Source: Tetragonia tetragonoides (taxonomy: Eukaryota; Streptophyta; Magnoliopsida; Caryophyllales; Aizoaceae). Taken from it: a stretch of DNA of 64,000 nt. Of this stretch, positions 1 through 10,688 are shown in pieces. Under the pieces are notes generated by a model. It did no database searches, was not told where the DNA came from, and saw nothing but the letters and a program-made list of their open reading frames with translations. The translations under genes and the position numbers were made by a program. The stretch's first letter is position 1. Each line of letters opens with the position of its first letter. Location of the stretch: contig CM076153.1 of NCBI GenBank assembly GCA_038025085.1, positions 16,343,001 through 16,407,000 of the forward strand, read 5' to 3'.

Positions 1-214
1 TTTAGAGCCTTGTGCTTTGACTATGTCTACACAAGCAACCTGTGCATTGAGATTTGGTTGCTGTGCTTTTCTGAGACAACAAGGAGGCTCCCTTGTCCTA
101 TAAACTGAATATTAAGGTTGTTATGTGTTAAAGAAACATTTGACAATGATTTGACATATTGGAGCCTTTGTTTTCAAAATACTTAACCACTAAGCAAATG
201 CCTCAAGCTCCCTC

Positions 215-222
215 TATATAAG
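215..222 (+). promoter_or_regulatory. TATA-like box in the putative LTR
   Basis: The octamer TATATAAG lies inside the putative LTR, followed by a leader-like stretch with 'actcaagagagtgtg'. It fits a U3 promoter position, but this is inference from position and sequence only. Confidence 0.35.
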
Positions 223-487
223 AGATAAGCTGAGGTTCTACAAAACTCAAGAGAGTGTGCCCCAAAGTCTAGCGAAGTCTCTTCACAAACAAAACCTCTC
301 TTCTTCACTTGTTCAAATCGGATTTATTTTGAAGTTAAGCAAGTAAAACGCTATCTGAGTCTGTTCCCATCAGAGTTCCAATCTGAGAAAATAGTCTTTG
401 TCACTTAGGATTTTATTTGTAACCTTATCTGCTTATTCTAGAAGCATTGTAAAAGGTTGAGTTTGTATCTTTGTGAGAGAAAGCTTG

Positions 488-810
488 CTCAAAGCCAAAG
501 TGTTGGCTTGTGAGTCTTGGCAACTTGTAGGGAAGTTGTGTATTTGTCCATAGCCTTATATTGGCATGTGAGTCTTGGAAACTTGTAGGGAAGTTGTGCA
601 TGCTCTTGTGTGATAGAGTTAGGTGGCTTGGCAACTGAAGGAAGTTGTGGACTTGGCAACTTGAGTGAAGTTGTAGGTTTGCTCATAGCCCTATATTGGC
701 GTGTAAGTCTTAGTAACTTCTAGGGAAGTTGCACCTGCTCTTGTGTGATAGAGGCAGGTAGGACTTGGCAACTAAAGTTAAGTTGTGGTTGTAGCAAGTT
801 AGGAATGGGC
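488..810 (+). repeat. Irregular direct repeats within the putative LTR
   Basis: Variants of 'gagtcttggcaacttgtag' followed by 'ggaagttgtg' recur at about 511, 570 and 703. The phrase 'ttggc' with downstream similarity is spaced 58 and 135 bp apart. Copies are diverged and the period is uneven, so this is an old internal expansion and not a clean satellite. Confidence 0.6.
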
Positions 811-1102
811 TTGTACAACGTTGGCTCGGAATACAACAAGAAGTTGTGAAATCCTACTAGAGAGAGTAGGTCGTGGTTTTACTCCCAATTAAGCCTTGGG
901 TGGTTTCCACGTTAAAAACGTCTTCTGTCATTTATACTTTTATATCTTTATATTCACGTTTCCGCACTTACTTCTGTCCAGTGAAAACAGACATAGGACC
1001 TCTGTTCCTAGGTTTGTTCCTTTCATAACAGAAACGAAAAGGAACCAAAAAATAGGTGACACAATTCAACCCCCTTTTTGTGTCTCACGAAGTGCATTCT
1101 AG

Positions 1103-1685
1103 CAAATGGGCAATAGTTAGTTGTCCATTTTACAAAGCCAAACGAATAGGAAAGCAATACTCCACGCAGCAACATGTTATATATTAGTGACAAAAACTAA
1201 CTAATGGAGAAGGTTAAGACAAAAGGTAATTAAAACAACATAATAGTACGCGAGTCATACTACAGTTATTTGTGATTTGTTTTCCATCATTGTTCGAAAA
1301 TAGATACACCTTGATGGTCATAGTAGGAGTTCTAGTGACTATACGGCTTGAAAGCATCAAAACCTCAAGAGATGTAATGATATTTACACTAAATTCTTGT
1401 ACATGTTCATTAATTCATGTTATTTACAGAAGAGAAAAAATCTTAATCTCAGTCAGGGTGGCTAATAATGCCCACCCATACATCTCTTTTGGGTCTCAAT
1501 GGTCCACATATGTTGAGATGTACCAGTTCAGGCATGTATGGAAACGAATACAATTCTGCACTTGGCGCTCCATGGCAAGACTTAAGTAGGTTTTAATCAA
1601 AATAATGATGCAAGACTTAAGTAAGTTTTAATATATTAATATAAATATGTGTCTAAAGATGTGCTTTCAACAAGATGGTCAATTG
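1103..1685. other. Spacer with no recognisable gene
   Basis: AT-rich sequence between the LTR-like segment and the LINE insertion site. Only short unrelated open frames are present and I recognise no domain or RNA. Confidence 0.6.
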
Positions 1686-1767
1686 AACTCACTTATTTAA
1701 TAATGATTTTAAGTGGAGTCTAACTTTCTCGCTCTAGACTTTTCCTCTCTGGAAATGACTTGAGGCC

Positions 1768-3012
1768 ATGGGAAACGGCAAGCGAGGAAGACCCAAGAAA
1801 AATACGGTGTCGGTGAGTGATGAGGGGATGGTAGCTATGAATCAAAAAAAGAAACCAGAGACTATGAATGCCAAGAAGACGAAGGCAATCTTGCAGATAC
1901 AAGGGATCACCCCGCTGGATCTTGAGGAAGCACTTAAAGTGCTGAGTGCAACGAAGGGGAAGAGTGATAAAGTAGGTAGTGTTGGTGCATCACAGGCATC
2001 CTCAACATCATCGTGGGCAGATGAGGTCGACAAGGCTGAGCAATCTCAGGTAAACCCCACTCCTGAACCTGAAAATGTTAATTCCTCTTTGAAGAAGAAA
2101 CCTAGGGTTAAGATAGATTTATGTGATATTGAAGATGAAATTAAATTCTGGAGCTCTGCTGTATATTGTTATCTGATTGGGGGCACGCCTCCTGTAATGG
2201 TTATGGAGGATTACTTTCGAAGCATTTGGGGGAAGTGGGGTATAGATAAGATTTCTGCCATGCCAAATGGTGTTTTCTTAGTGAGATTTCACTCAATTGT
2301 ATCTCAGAAGAAGGTTTTGGGTGAGGGACCTAGGGTTTATGGCAAAAGACCCTTGATTATTAAGGGATGACATCCTGAAGTTGACTTAAGGAAGGAGGAT
2401 GTTAAGAAGGTTCTAATCTGGGTAAGGTTACCAGGGCTTGATTTGAAGTATTGGGGTTGGCCTAATTTGAGTAAGATTGTGAGTAGTATTGGTACTCCAG
2501 TCAGGACAGATGTAGCAACTACACAGAGAGATAGAATTCACTTTGCCAGGGTAATGGTGGAAGTGGAAATTGCACAAGAATATCCACAAGAAGTAGAGTT
2601 TGACAATGAGAATGGGGAAGAAGAGTTTCAGAGGGTCAAGTATGAGTGGCTTCCTTTGAAGTGCACTGAATGTAATGGGGTGGGACACGATGGTGACACT
2701 TGTAAAAAGAAGGAGGTTGAGCGAAGAGCTAAGAGAGCTCAAGAGAAGCAGAGAAGACAACAAGCAGCTAAGGAGATTGCTAGTTCAACTCCTGTGCCTG
2801 AAAATAATAGACATGTTCAGCAATCAACCTCAAATGCAGGGAGGTCTCATATTCCCGCACATGTTATTAGTACTAGTAATGGCTTTGGGGTACTGCAAAA
2901 TGAAGAACTAGTAGAGAAGGATCCAGATGACCATGAAGATCAAGATGGCACTGGACAAGGAGGTATAGAAGTGAATAAGAGCGGGGCTGGCCCCTCTATG
3001 AGTAATGGATAG
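1768..3012 (+). pseudogene. LINE ORF1 (DUF4283-like region plus zinc knuckle), one premature stop
   Basis: Starts at the first ATG after the leader. A lysine-rich N-terminus leads into a DUF4283-like region, followed by a CX2CX4HX4C zinc knuckle at about 2662-2703 (Cys-Thr-Glu-Cys, His, Cys) and a basic, Gln-rich tail. The frame is open for 414 codons except one TGA at 2368-2370. It sits where relatives usually have Trp, so a TGG to TGA change is likely. ORF1 proteins of plant L1 elements bind nucleic acid as part of the retrotransposition particle. The last codons overlap the start of ORF2. Confidence 0.8.
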
Positions 3013-6000
3013 GTGGGGATTTTGGAATGTGAGGGGACTAAACAAGCCTACTAAACAAGCTGAGATAAGGTAGTGGCTTCAGCAAAATAAAGTAGGTCTG
3101 TTTGATCTCTTAGAAACAAAGGTGAAAACAATCAATTTCCCTTTAGTTTCAAATGGAATTGGACAAGATTGGAGTTTTTCAACAAATAATGTGTGTCATA
3201 ATGGTGGTAGGATGTGGGTTATATGGAGGCTTGATGTCTTCTATGTAACTGTGTGTCTTAAGTCTGATCAGTTTATTCACTGTGAGGTTGTGCATAAAGC
3301 TACTGGAAAGCAATTTTTGTGTACCTTTGTCTATGGTCATAATGACCAGGGACTCAGAAAGCAACTGTGGGGGGATTTGAGCAAAATTCATGCAGTAAGC
3401 TCAAAACCCTGGGTGGTTTGTGGTGATTTTAACTGTATCTTACAGTTAAATGAGACGATGGGAGGAAATCCAGTAACATTGAGTGAAGTTGATGATTTTA
3501 GAACTTGTGTAGGCTGCTGTGACCTGCATGAGCTTAAGGTTGGGGGTGGTTTTTTCACCTGGTGCAATAAGCAGAAGGGTATTGACAGGGTGATGAGTCG
3601 GTTGGATAGAGTGCTAGTCAATGATATTTGGCTACAAGAATTTGAGCATTCTATGGCTAATTTCTTGCCTAAAGGATTATTTGATCACAATCGTTGCATT
3701 GTTAGATGTTTCCCTTATATGCACATTGGGCACAAGCAATTTAGGTACTTAAATATGTGGAGCCAAGCCTCTGAGTATGAAGATATTGTTAGAAGCAAAT
3801 GGAATATGCATGTAAAGGGTATACTCATGTACAGGGAGGTAACAAATCTGAAGTTTCTAAAGAAAGATTTCTTAAAACTGAACAAGAATAAATTTAGTGA
3901 TATTTAGAGGAGGGTTGAAGAGACACTTAGACAGCTCCCTCAGTGTCAAGACGACCTACAGAAGCTCCCTGCAGACCCTCTTTTGGCAACAAAAGAGAAG
4001 GATCTTACAAATGAATACAGGGATATGGAAAATGCTAGACATAGTTTCTTACAGCAGAAGGCTAAGGCACATTGGCTTCGTGAAGGAGATATAAACTCAG
4101 CCTATTTCCACTCTTGTATAAGGAGCAGACGACATTTCAACACAGTGTACACAATCAAGAGGATGGATGGTGTTTTAGTGGAACATTCCAATGAAGTTAC
4201 TGAAGCTTTTGTTCAGTACTATACTCAGTTGCTTGGAACTTCAAGCACTACTAGAAGCCTTGTGAACATGGAAATTGTGAAGTCTGGTAGAGTCTTGGAT
4301 ACTCAACATCATGATAAGCTTGTGAGCTCCTTTTCAGCTGAAGAAGTGAAGGAGGTTATGTTTTCCATCCCAGGAAGCAAGGCACCAGGGCCAGATGGGT
4401 ATAGTAGTCAGTTCTTCAAGGACTCTTGGCACATTGTGGGGGAGGAGGTAACAACTGTTGTTCTGGATTTCTTCTCTTCAGGAAAGTTAATCACCCAGGT
4501 GAACACAACCATTCTTACCATGGTCCCAAAGGTATCAAATCCTTGCTCAGTCACTGAATTTAGGCCCATAGCCCGTTGTTCAGTCCTATATAAATGTGTG
4601 TCAAAGCTGTTATGTAAAAGATTATAGCTAGTCTTGCCTAGCATTATATCTGAAACTCAAGTCTTTGTTGAGGGTAGACAAATTGTAGAAAATATTATGA
4701 TATGTCAAGACCTACTTAAACATTATGGTAGGAAATCTATTACTCCTAGGGTTCTTATGAAAATTGACTTGAAAAAAGCATATGATTCAGTTGAGTGGGA
4801 TTTCTTGAATGAGATGATGATAGGCCTCAATTTCCCTCAAAAATTTAGAGGCTGGATTATGACCTGTGTTAAATCAACAAGGTATACAATCTCTTTGAAT
4901 GGGGTTTGTTTGGTTATTTTGCTGGTTGTAGGGGGTTGAGACAAGGATATCCACTTTCACCTCTCCTTTTTGTGATATGCATGGAGTATTTGACAAGGGT
5001 CCTTGATGTAGTAGCTCTGTTACCTGGCTTTGGATTTTATCCTATGTGTCATGCTCTTAAATTGACACATTTATGTTTGCTGATGATCTTCTACTATTAT
5101 GCTCTGAAAATGTGAGAGTTGTGCATATGTTATTGCAAGGGTTTAAATCTTTTTCAATATCTTCTGGTTTGGTGGTGAATAATGAGGGGAAATCTGAAAT
5201 GTATTTTGGTAATGTGAATGGGGATGGGAAAATGATAATGACTCAGTTGTCTAGTTTTAAAGTTGGCACAATTCCTTTCAAATATCTTGGAGTGCCAGTG
5301 GCATCCAAAAGACTTAACTCTGCAGACTGATATTCTAATAGACAAAATGTGTGCAAAAATCAAGATATGGAGTTCCAGACACTTGTCTTATACAGGGCGT
5401 GCGCAATTGATTCAATCTGTTTTAATGGCTATTCATTCGTATTGGGCTGCTGTATTTGTGCTACCAACCCTGGTATTGGACAAAGTTGCAGCTATTTGTA
5501 GAAATTTTCTATGGGAAGGGAAGATGAGTTATAGCAAAGCCCTTCCTATTTCTTGGGAGAGAATATGTCAACCAAAGAGAAAAGGAGGTCTCAGTATCAA
5601 GGATTGTCATAAGTGGAATATAGCTTACATGGGAAAGTATATATGGCTCTTGGCAACTGAAGCAAATAGTCTATGGGTTAGATGGATTCATCACTTATAT
5701 ATGCCAGAAGGGGATTGGAAGGATCATATTCCACTCAGTAATGCAAGTTGGGCCTGGAGAAAGGTATGCAGTGAGAAACCAACTCTTCGAGGGTTATGCA
5801 GGATCAAGATGGGATCAGAATAGCAAAGGTATCTACACTGTTGCTAGTGGATATAATTGGTTGCAAACTTGTGAGGCAAATTTTAAATGGGCTGTCTGGA
5901 TATGGAATAAGAGGAATGTGTCAAAGCATAGTTTTATCTGCTGGCTAGCAATGCACAACAGACTGAAAACAAAATAATGGCTATGCAGGATTGGCTATGG

Positions 6001-6025
6001 TACTGATGACCAATGTGTTTTATGT

Positions 6026-8881
6026 TGTAATACCCCATAATTTTTATTCATTTTAGAATAATAATTACTTAAAAAGAAAATGCAATTTCATATTTAAAAT
6101 AATTAATTGGGCTCATAAATGTTTAAAGTGCCTATTAATATTTGGATTTTGGTTTTGGACCTAATTAAATTATAATTGGGCCAAATAAATAAAAACGGAT
6201 TTATGGGTCATAATTTCGGTAATAACCGAAATTATGAGAACAAGGATTGGGCCAATATTTTCGGCCATATGGCCGAAAATATGGTACCCAAATATTCAGT
6301 TTTATTTTTCAAAAATTGGTTTCCTAAATTTTTGGTAAGTGGAGAGAAGGTAGGAGAGTTTTTAGGAAAGAAGAAGTTTAGTAAAGAAGGAGTAGATTTG
6401 GGAGTTCCTAAATATACTCAACTTCCTCACATAACTGATTCTTCACCAAACAAAAAAAAAAAAAACAAGCGTCTCTCTCTCCCTCTTCACTCACACGGCC
6501 GAAAATAATAGGTCAAAAAGAAGGAGAAAGTTCATCACTTTTCACAATCCATCTTGCTCAATTTTAATCTCTTGAATTTTCAAGTAAGTATGCTAAATTG
6601 ATTTTCTTTGATTATTAAAAGCTTTTTTGATTCAATTCAAGTATGTTTTCATGAACACTAGTTTTTGTATGATAAACCCTAATTTAGTTTTATCTAGGGT
6701 TTGTTAGATTCTATTTAATTTTGCATGATAGAATCATGATTAGGGTTTGATTTGTGGTTTTTATTAAACTGAATCAAGTTTGAATGAAAAAGGTTAGATC
6801 TTTATAATTTAATTAAATCTGGAAATTTATGTATTTTAGATTTAATTAGATTACGGTTTGTTAAAGTTTTTTTTTAAAAAAAAAAAAAAGGAAAGAGAAA
6901 CTGTGGGGCACACGGCTGTGCCGTGCGCAGCTCACGGCGGCGCCGTGCGCAGCTCACGGTGGCGCCGTGCGCAGCCGCTGTGCGGCTGTCGCGGCCGCCT
7001 GTCGTGGCTGTCGCCGGTGGCCAGCCACCAGCGGGTCTACTGGTGGTGGTGATGGTGGTGTGGTTTGGATGTTGACTTGCTTTGACTAGTTGACTTGTTT
7101 AGGGTTTTGGAAAGTTTCCTATTTTGTTTATGCAAATTCGTTTTTGGAAACTTTGAGCATGCATGAGTAACTAAAATTTCCACCAACTTAATTAATTAAA
7201 TTAAGGGTACTAAATCATCTTTAAAGTTTAATAAAGTGGTTTAGAAGTCAAGGTATTGACTATTGTTACATTGTGGATTTGTTAGGACCCGTTGACCGCG
7301 CATAAACGTAAGGAGCTTATGTTAGTTGATTGTCGTAATTGCCTATTTGAAAGGTAATTCATGTCTCTATGAATTATGTAACCTCTTTGTCATAATTCAT
7401 ATTGGTTGGGATTTGTATTCATTGTCTAGTATTGAATTAGGAGTGTGAATTCATATTTGGATTTGTGAATATTTGAGAAGGGATAATTGATGTTTATTTC
7501 CTTGTGATGATTCGTATAGAATTATATGATAGTGAATGCATGTATAATGTTGGAAATTCACTTGTGTAGCAATGTCTACTTGATTAATATTCATGTGAGG
7601 AGATGCATGTTTTATTATTGGTTATTGAACGAAAATTATGTTAATAATTGTTCAATTGGATATAGCTCGAAATTGCTATTTTGTATCATGTTAGTAAGCA
7701 TGTGGATTCATGTTAGAAGCATGTTACTTCAATAAGTTGACATGAACTTTGACTATTGATTAGGTGGTTTTGAATTAAGGCCTAGATGCCCTTTCATGTA
7801 AAATATCATCGGAAATGCCAAGATTGTGTGATTTACTTGACTATGTGATCACCATATTAAATGAATTGGGAGTTAAGACTTCTTTGTGTGAGAGATCCAC
7901 CAAAGGACACGAATGGGAATTGTCAATTATGCGTTGAGTGGGTTCATAATCTGCGGGGTATGGCTCCAACGTATTGAAATCTTGTATCCATATATGATAA
8001 TTGGGCGAGTGGTTCTCCGGAACAGTTCTTCTTGTAAACCTAAGGGTTGAGAGAGGGTATGCATACTTAGGAACATATAGAAATACTTCGGGAGTCATCT
8101 ATACTCCGGGACGGTTGATCCCTCTTTTGGCACTGTGCACGGGATTAAGATCCTATTGAGCCTTCTGCGGTTGGTCTCGACATTCTTACGATTCTCTTCT
8201 CTTTAATGAACTTGGCTAATGGATAATAATAGAAAATGAGATTTATTATTTGGTGATTATTGTGTCTTTAAGTTTAAAGCATGTTGTCTTATTTTTCTAA
8301 AGCATGATTATTGTTGTTTATTGATTAAGCATGTGGACTTAGTTTTGGAGATTGAGATGGATTATGTGGTTATGAATTACTCAGCATCGCTAATTAGTTG
8401 TTTTTCTTTTTACTTGTGTTTGTTGTCCATTTCTCTTCAATGGTGGGCCTATGATAAACCTATATGGAATTTGTCTATGTGGGGGAGTAGATTGACAGGA
8501 TTATAGCTCGAGGAGTTGAGCTAGAGGAGACGTACCAAGAAGATTGTATATCTTCTAAAAACATTTATTTTGTTGTTTAGTTGGAACTTTGTTATTATTG
8601 GGATTTTATATTGTAAGAAGATTAATTCTCTTGCATGAGAATTAATAAGTTTAATACTTTTATTTCATTTGGTTTAATTGTTTTAAGTTAGTTGAAAAAG
8701 ATAGTTATTATTTAATTATCTAGTATGTGGGTTGAGGTTTCTAGCACTTGTTTTTCCTTTCTTGCCTTGTATTTGATTTGAACATTAAATACGGCCGTAA
8801 CGCTTCGGATTTCCAGAGTTTTTCCGCTGCAACTCGTGCTTTTAAATAGTTTTAAATTGGACGAAAATTCGGGGTGTTACA
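6026..8881 (+). mobile_element. Solo LTR, Gypsy (Tekay/Del-like chromovirus), with perfect target duplication
   Basis: The segment begins TGTAATACCCC and ends GGGGTGTTACA, the TG...CA inverted termini typical of long Tekay/Del-type Gypsy LTRs. The 5-bp repeat TATGT flanks it exactly (6021-6025 and 8882-8886). The LINE zf-RVT coding sequence continues directly across the insertion once one TATGT copy is discounted. No gag-pol is present, so the internal part and one LTR were lost by LTR-LTR recombination. Strand is set by the LTR 5'-TG to CA-3' convention and could be reversed. At 2,856 bp it is in the normal Tekay LTR range. Confidence 0.85.
6903..6990 (+). repeat. GC-rich short repeats inside the solo LTR
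   Basis: The unit 'gccgtgcgcagctcacgg' recurs about three times with small changes within an otherwise AT-rich LTR, just after an A-run at 6878-6890. It looks like local slippage expansion and may fold strongly because each unit contains self-complementary GC words. Confidence 0.65.
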
Positions 8882-9382
8882 TATGTGGTCTGACAACTGA
8901 GACACAACAACATCTTTTTTTTGAGTGTCCATTCAACAAAAAGATGTTATGATATCATGAGGGAATGGCTGGGCATAAGAGCAAGGAGGAACTATGACAA
9001 GCTATGGTTATGGATCAGGAGAAGATACAGAGGCGCAAAATTTAGGAAACAGATCATGTATGCAGCAGCAGCAGGACTAGTATACTACATATGGAAAGCG
9101 AGAAACCAAGCTTTCTGGGAACAGATTATCCCATCCCCAACAGCAAGTATGAGATACTTGAAGAATGATCTGCATATGAGGACAGCTAATTTGCTGCCCA
9201 AAAATATTTCACGCATAGATAAAGAATGGTATACTACACTTGTACAAAGGAAAGAATGATAGATAGTTATTCGTTTGTTTTTCGTATCGGCCTCAGTGTG
9301 TAGCGCCAGGGTATGTTTTGGTTTTTTTGATGTAAACTCTGAGCTATTTGAGTAATATAATCTAATCTTTTACCAAGAAAAA

Positions 9383-10242
9383 GATTAATATAACTTTTTG
9401 TTTTGCAATGGTGTGGACAATTTGGAAAGAGCGGAATTGCAAGCTGTTTGAAGGGAAATCAAGTAACGTTGAGGAGTTGTTTGAGATCGCTTTACTTCGT
9501 TTAGCCTGGTGGATCAAAATTTGGGACCCGTCTTTCCCTTATACGCCACAAGAGGTTAGTCAAGCTCCATCATGCTTGAAAATTGCTGCACAAGTCTCAA
9601 AGAAAAAAGTTTGCGTGAATTGGGAGCTCCCTCCTAGAGGTTCATTAAAATGGAATGTGGATGCATCTGTCATGGGTAGTAAAGCAGCCATTGGAGGTGT
9701 CCTTAGGGATTGGAGTGGTAATTTTAGATGCATGTTCTCTTGTAGGATTCCGCTAGAAGAAATTAATCACGCCGAAGTAGCTGCGATAGCTAAAGCAATA
9801 TTTGAAGTGTCCCCTAGAGAATGGTTGTCTCTCTTTAAGATAATCATTGAATTGGATTCGGCGAATGCGGTGTCGTAGTGTAATTCTAAGTCGAGATGCC
9901 CGTGGAATGCTAGATTTAAGCTGAATTTTATTAGGAGTTCTTTGGAGTGGCTCCATAACGTTTCAATTGTTCATAGAGGCAGGAGTGTGAACTTCATTGC
10001 GGATGGTTTGGCAAAGCAAGGGATCACTAGAGATGAGGACTTTGTGGCATGGTTTTAATTTTTTAATTTCTTATTTTCCTATTTAAACTGAAGTAAATGA
10101 CTTTTCATTATTCTCAACCCTTTCTAGAAGGTGGAGGATGATGGGATTCATACATTGGTTTAAGTGGTCTTGGTGTTCTTGTATTAGCTTCTTCTCGAAG
10201 TTTTTTTAATAAGAATACCTAATTATCAAAACAAAAAAAAAA
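9383..10242 (+). mobile_element. 5'-truncated LINE inserted in the 3' tail of the older LINE
   Basis: A 19-bp direct repeat, AATCTTTTACCAAGAAAAA, flanks the segment at 9364-9382 and 10243-10261. The segment ends in an A-rich tail (10229-10242), the signature of target-primed reverse transcription. Only the last part of ORF2 (RNase H) is present, so it is a 5'-truncated copy. It interrupts the older LINE a few bases before that element's own A-tail and target duplication. Confidence 0.85.
9408..10058 (+). pseudogene. LINE-encoded RNase H domain with one premature stop
   Basis: The first part has the WTIWKERN motif seen at the end of plant LINE zf-RVT regions, then a plant RNase H-like (RVT_3) fold. 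The acidic residues expected of the family are all visible: Asp in WNVDAS, Glu in NHAEVAA, Asp in ELDSANA, and Asp in FIADGLAK. One TAG at 9876-9878 breaks the frame, which otherwise runs to a TAA at 10056-10058. There is no upstream RT, so this is a dead 3' fragment. Confidence 0.8.
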
Positions 10243-10304
10243 AATCTTTTACCAAGAAAAAAAACTCACTTATTTATTAAATTGTGGTGTTGTACGTTAT
10301 GTTA

Positions 10305-10686
10305 CTCCCTCCGGTCCACGAAAATCTTGACGTTTGTAGAATATGACTAATATTAAGGAAAATATATTTTAGCACAAAAATTCCAAATTTACCCTTAAAA
10401 GAGCACATGAGGGAAAATAATATTTTAGTGGGTATTTATTACTTTCCCTTTTATATTTACTTTCCTTGTTTTTGTATATTGCTTTCCTTGCTTTTGTATT
10501 ACTTTCCTTGTTTTTCTAGCTTGTGGCGTGAGAAATTTTTTTTATTTCCTTGCACATTGGAGTGAGAAGGTGGGAGGGGTAAAATAGTAAAGGGTGCTCA
10601 AATACATTACCATATAAGGAAACGTAAAGATTTCCATGGTCCAAACATAACTGAAAAGCTTAAAGATTTCTGTAGACCGAAGAGAG
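10305..10686. mobile_element. Stowaway-like MITE (TA duplication)
   Basis: Terminal inverted repeats: CTCCCTCCGGTCCAC at the left and GTAGACCGAAGAGAG at the right, with TA on both sides (10303-10304, 10687-10688). About 382 bp, no coding capacity. This matches Tc1/Mariner-derived Stowaway MITEs of plants. It sits 28 bp beyond the LINE target duplication. Confidence 0.85.
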
Positions 10687-10688
10687 TA

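Larger units (their letters stand above)
1..1102 (+). mobile_element. Probable Copia-type LTR, 3' part (left end outside window)
   Basis: No protein is encoded. A TATA-like box lies near 215, irregular internal repeats follow, and the segment ends with an 'acacaattcaacccccttt' stretch near 1058. That pyrimidine-rich phrase is common close to the U5 end of plant Copia (SIRE/Maximus-like) LTRs. No primer-binding site follows, so this would be a 3' LTR or a solo LTR whose left end lies outside the window. The exact right end (about 1100) is uncertain. The family call rests on remembered LTR phrasing, not on a protein domain. Confidence 0.45.
3005..9259 (+). pseudogene. LINE ORF2 (endonuclease, reverse transcriptase, zf-RVT), multiply broken
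   Basis: ORF2 begins with an ATG at 3005 that overlaps the ORF1 stop. Its N-terminus has the WNVRGLN endonuclease start. Later come the GDFN motif near 3423, SRLDRVL near 3597 and a DHN motif near 3680. The RT part shows the GSKAPGPDG motif near 4374, the IDLKKAYDSVEW block near 4762, RQGYPLSPLLF near 4938 and the catalytic FADD at 5076-5087. In-frame stops occur at 3071, 3905, 4625 and 5975, with frame changes near 4910, 5065, 5320, 5800 and 8920. The solo LTR splits the zf-RVT zinc region between 6025 and 8887. All motifs mark an L1-clade element. Confidence 0.85.
1700..10262 (+). mobile_element. L1-type LINE, broken, with two later insertions inside it
   Basis: The element has a short 5' leader, ORF1 with a zinc knuckle, ORF2 with endonuclease, reverse transcriptase and zf-RVT regions, and a short A-rich 3' tail. 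A 14-bp direct repeat, AACTCACTTATTTA, flanks it at 1686-1699 and 10263-10276 and is read as its target-site duplication. Two later insertions lie inside: a solo LTR (6026-8881) and a truncated LINE (9383-10242). Without them the LINE is about 4.85 kb. Several stops and frameshifts make it inactive. Confidence 0.85.

Noticed and set aside
488..810. CRISPR-like array from regularly repeated GTCTTGGCAACTT motifs
   Set aside because: Spacing is irregular, copies are diverged and the setting is a plant nuclear LTR.
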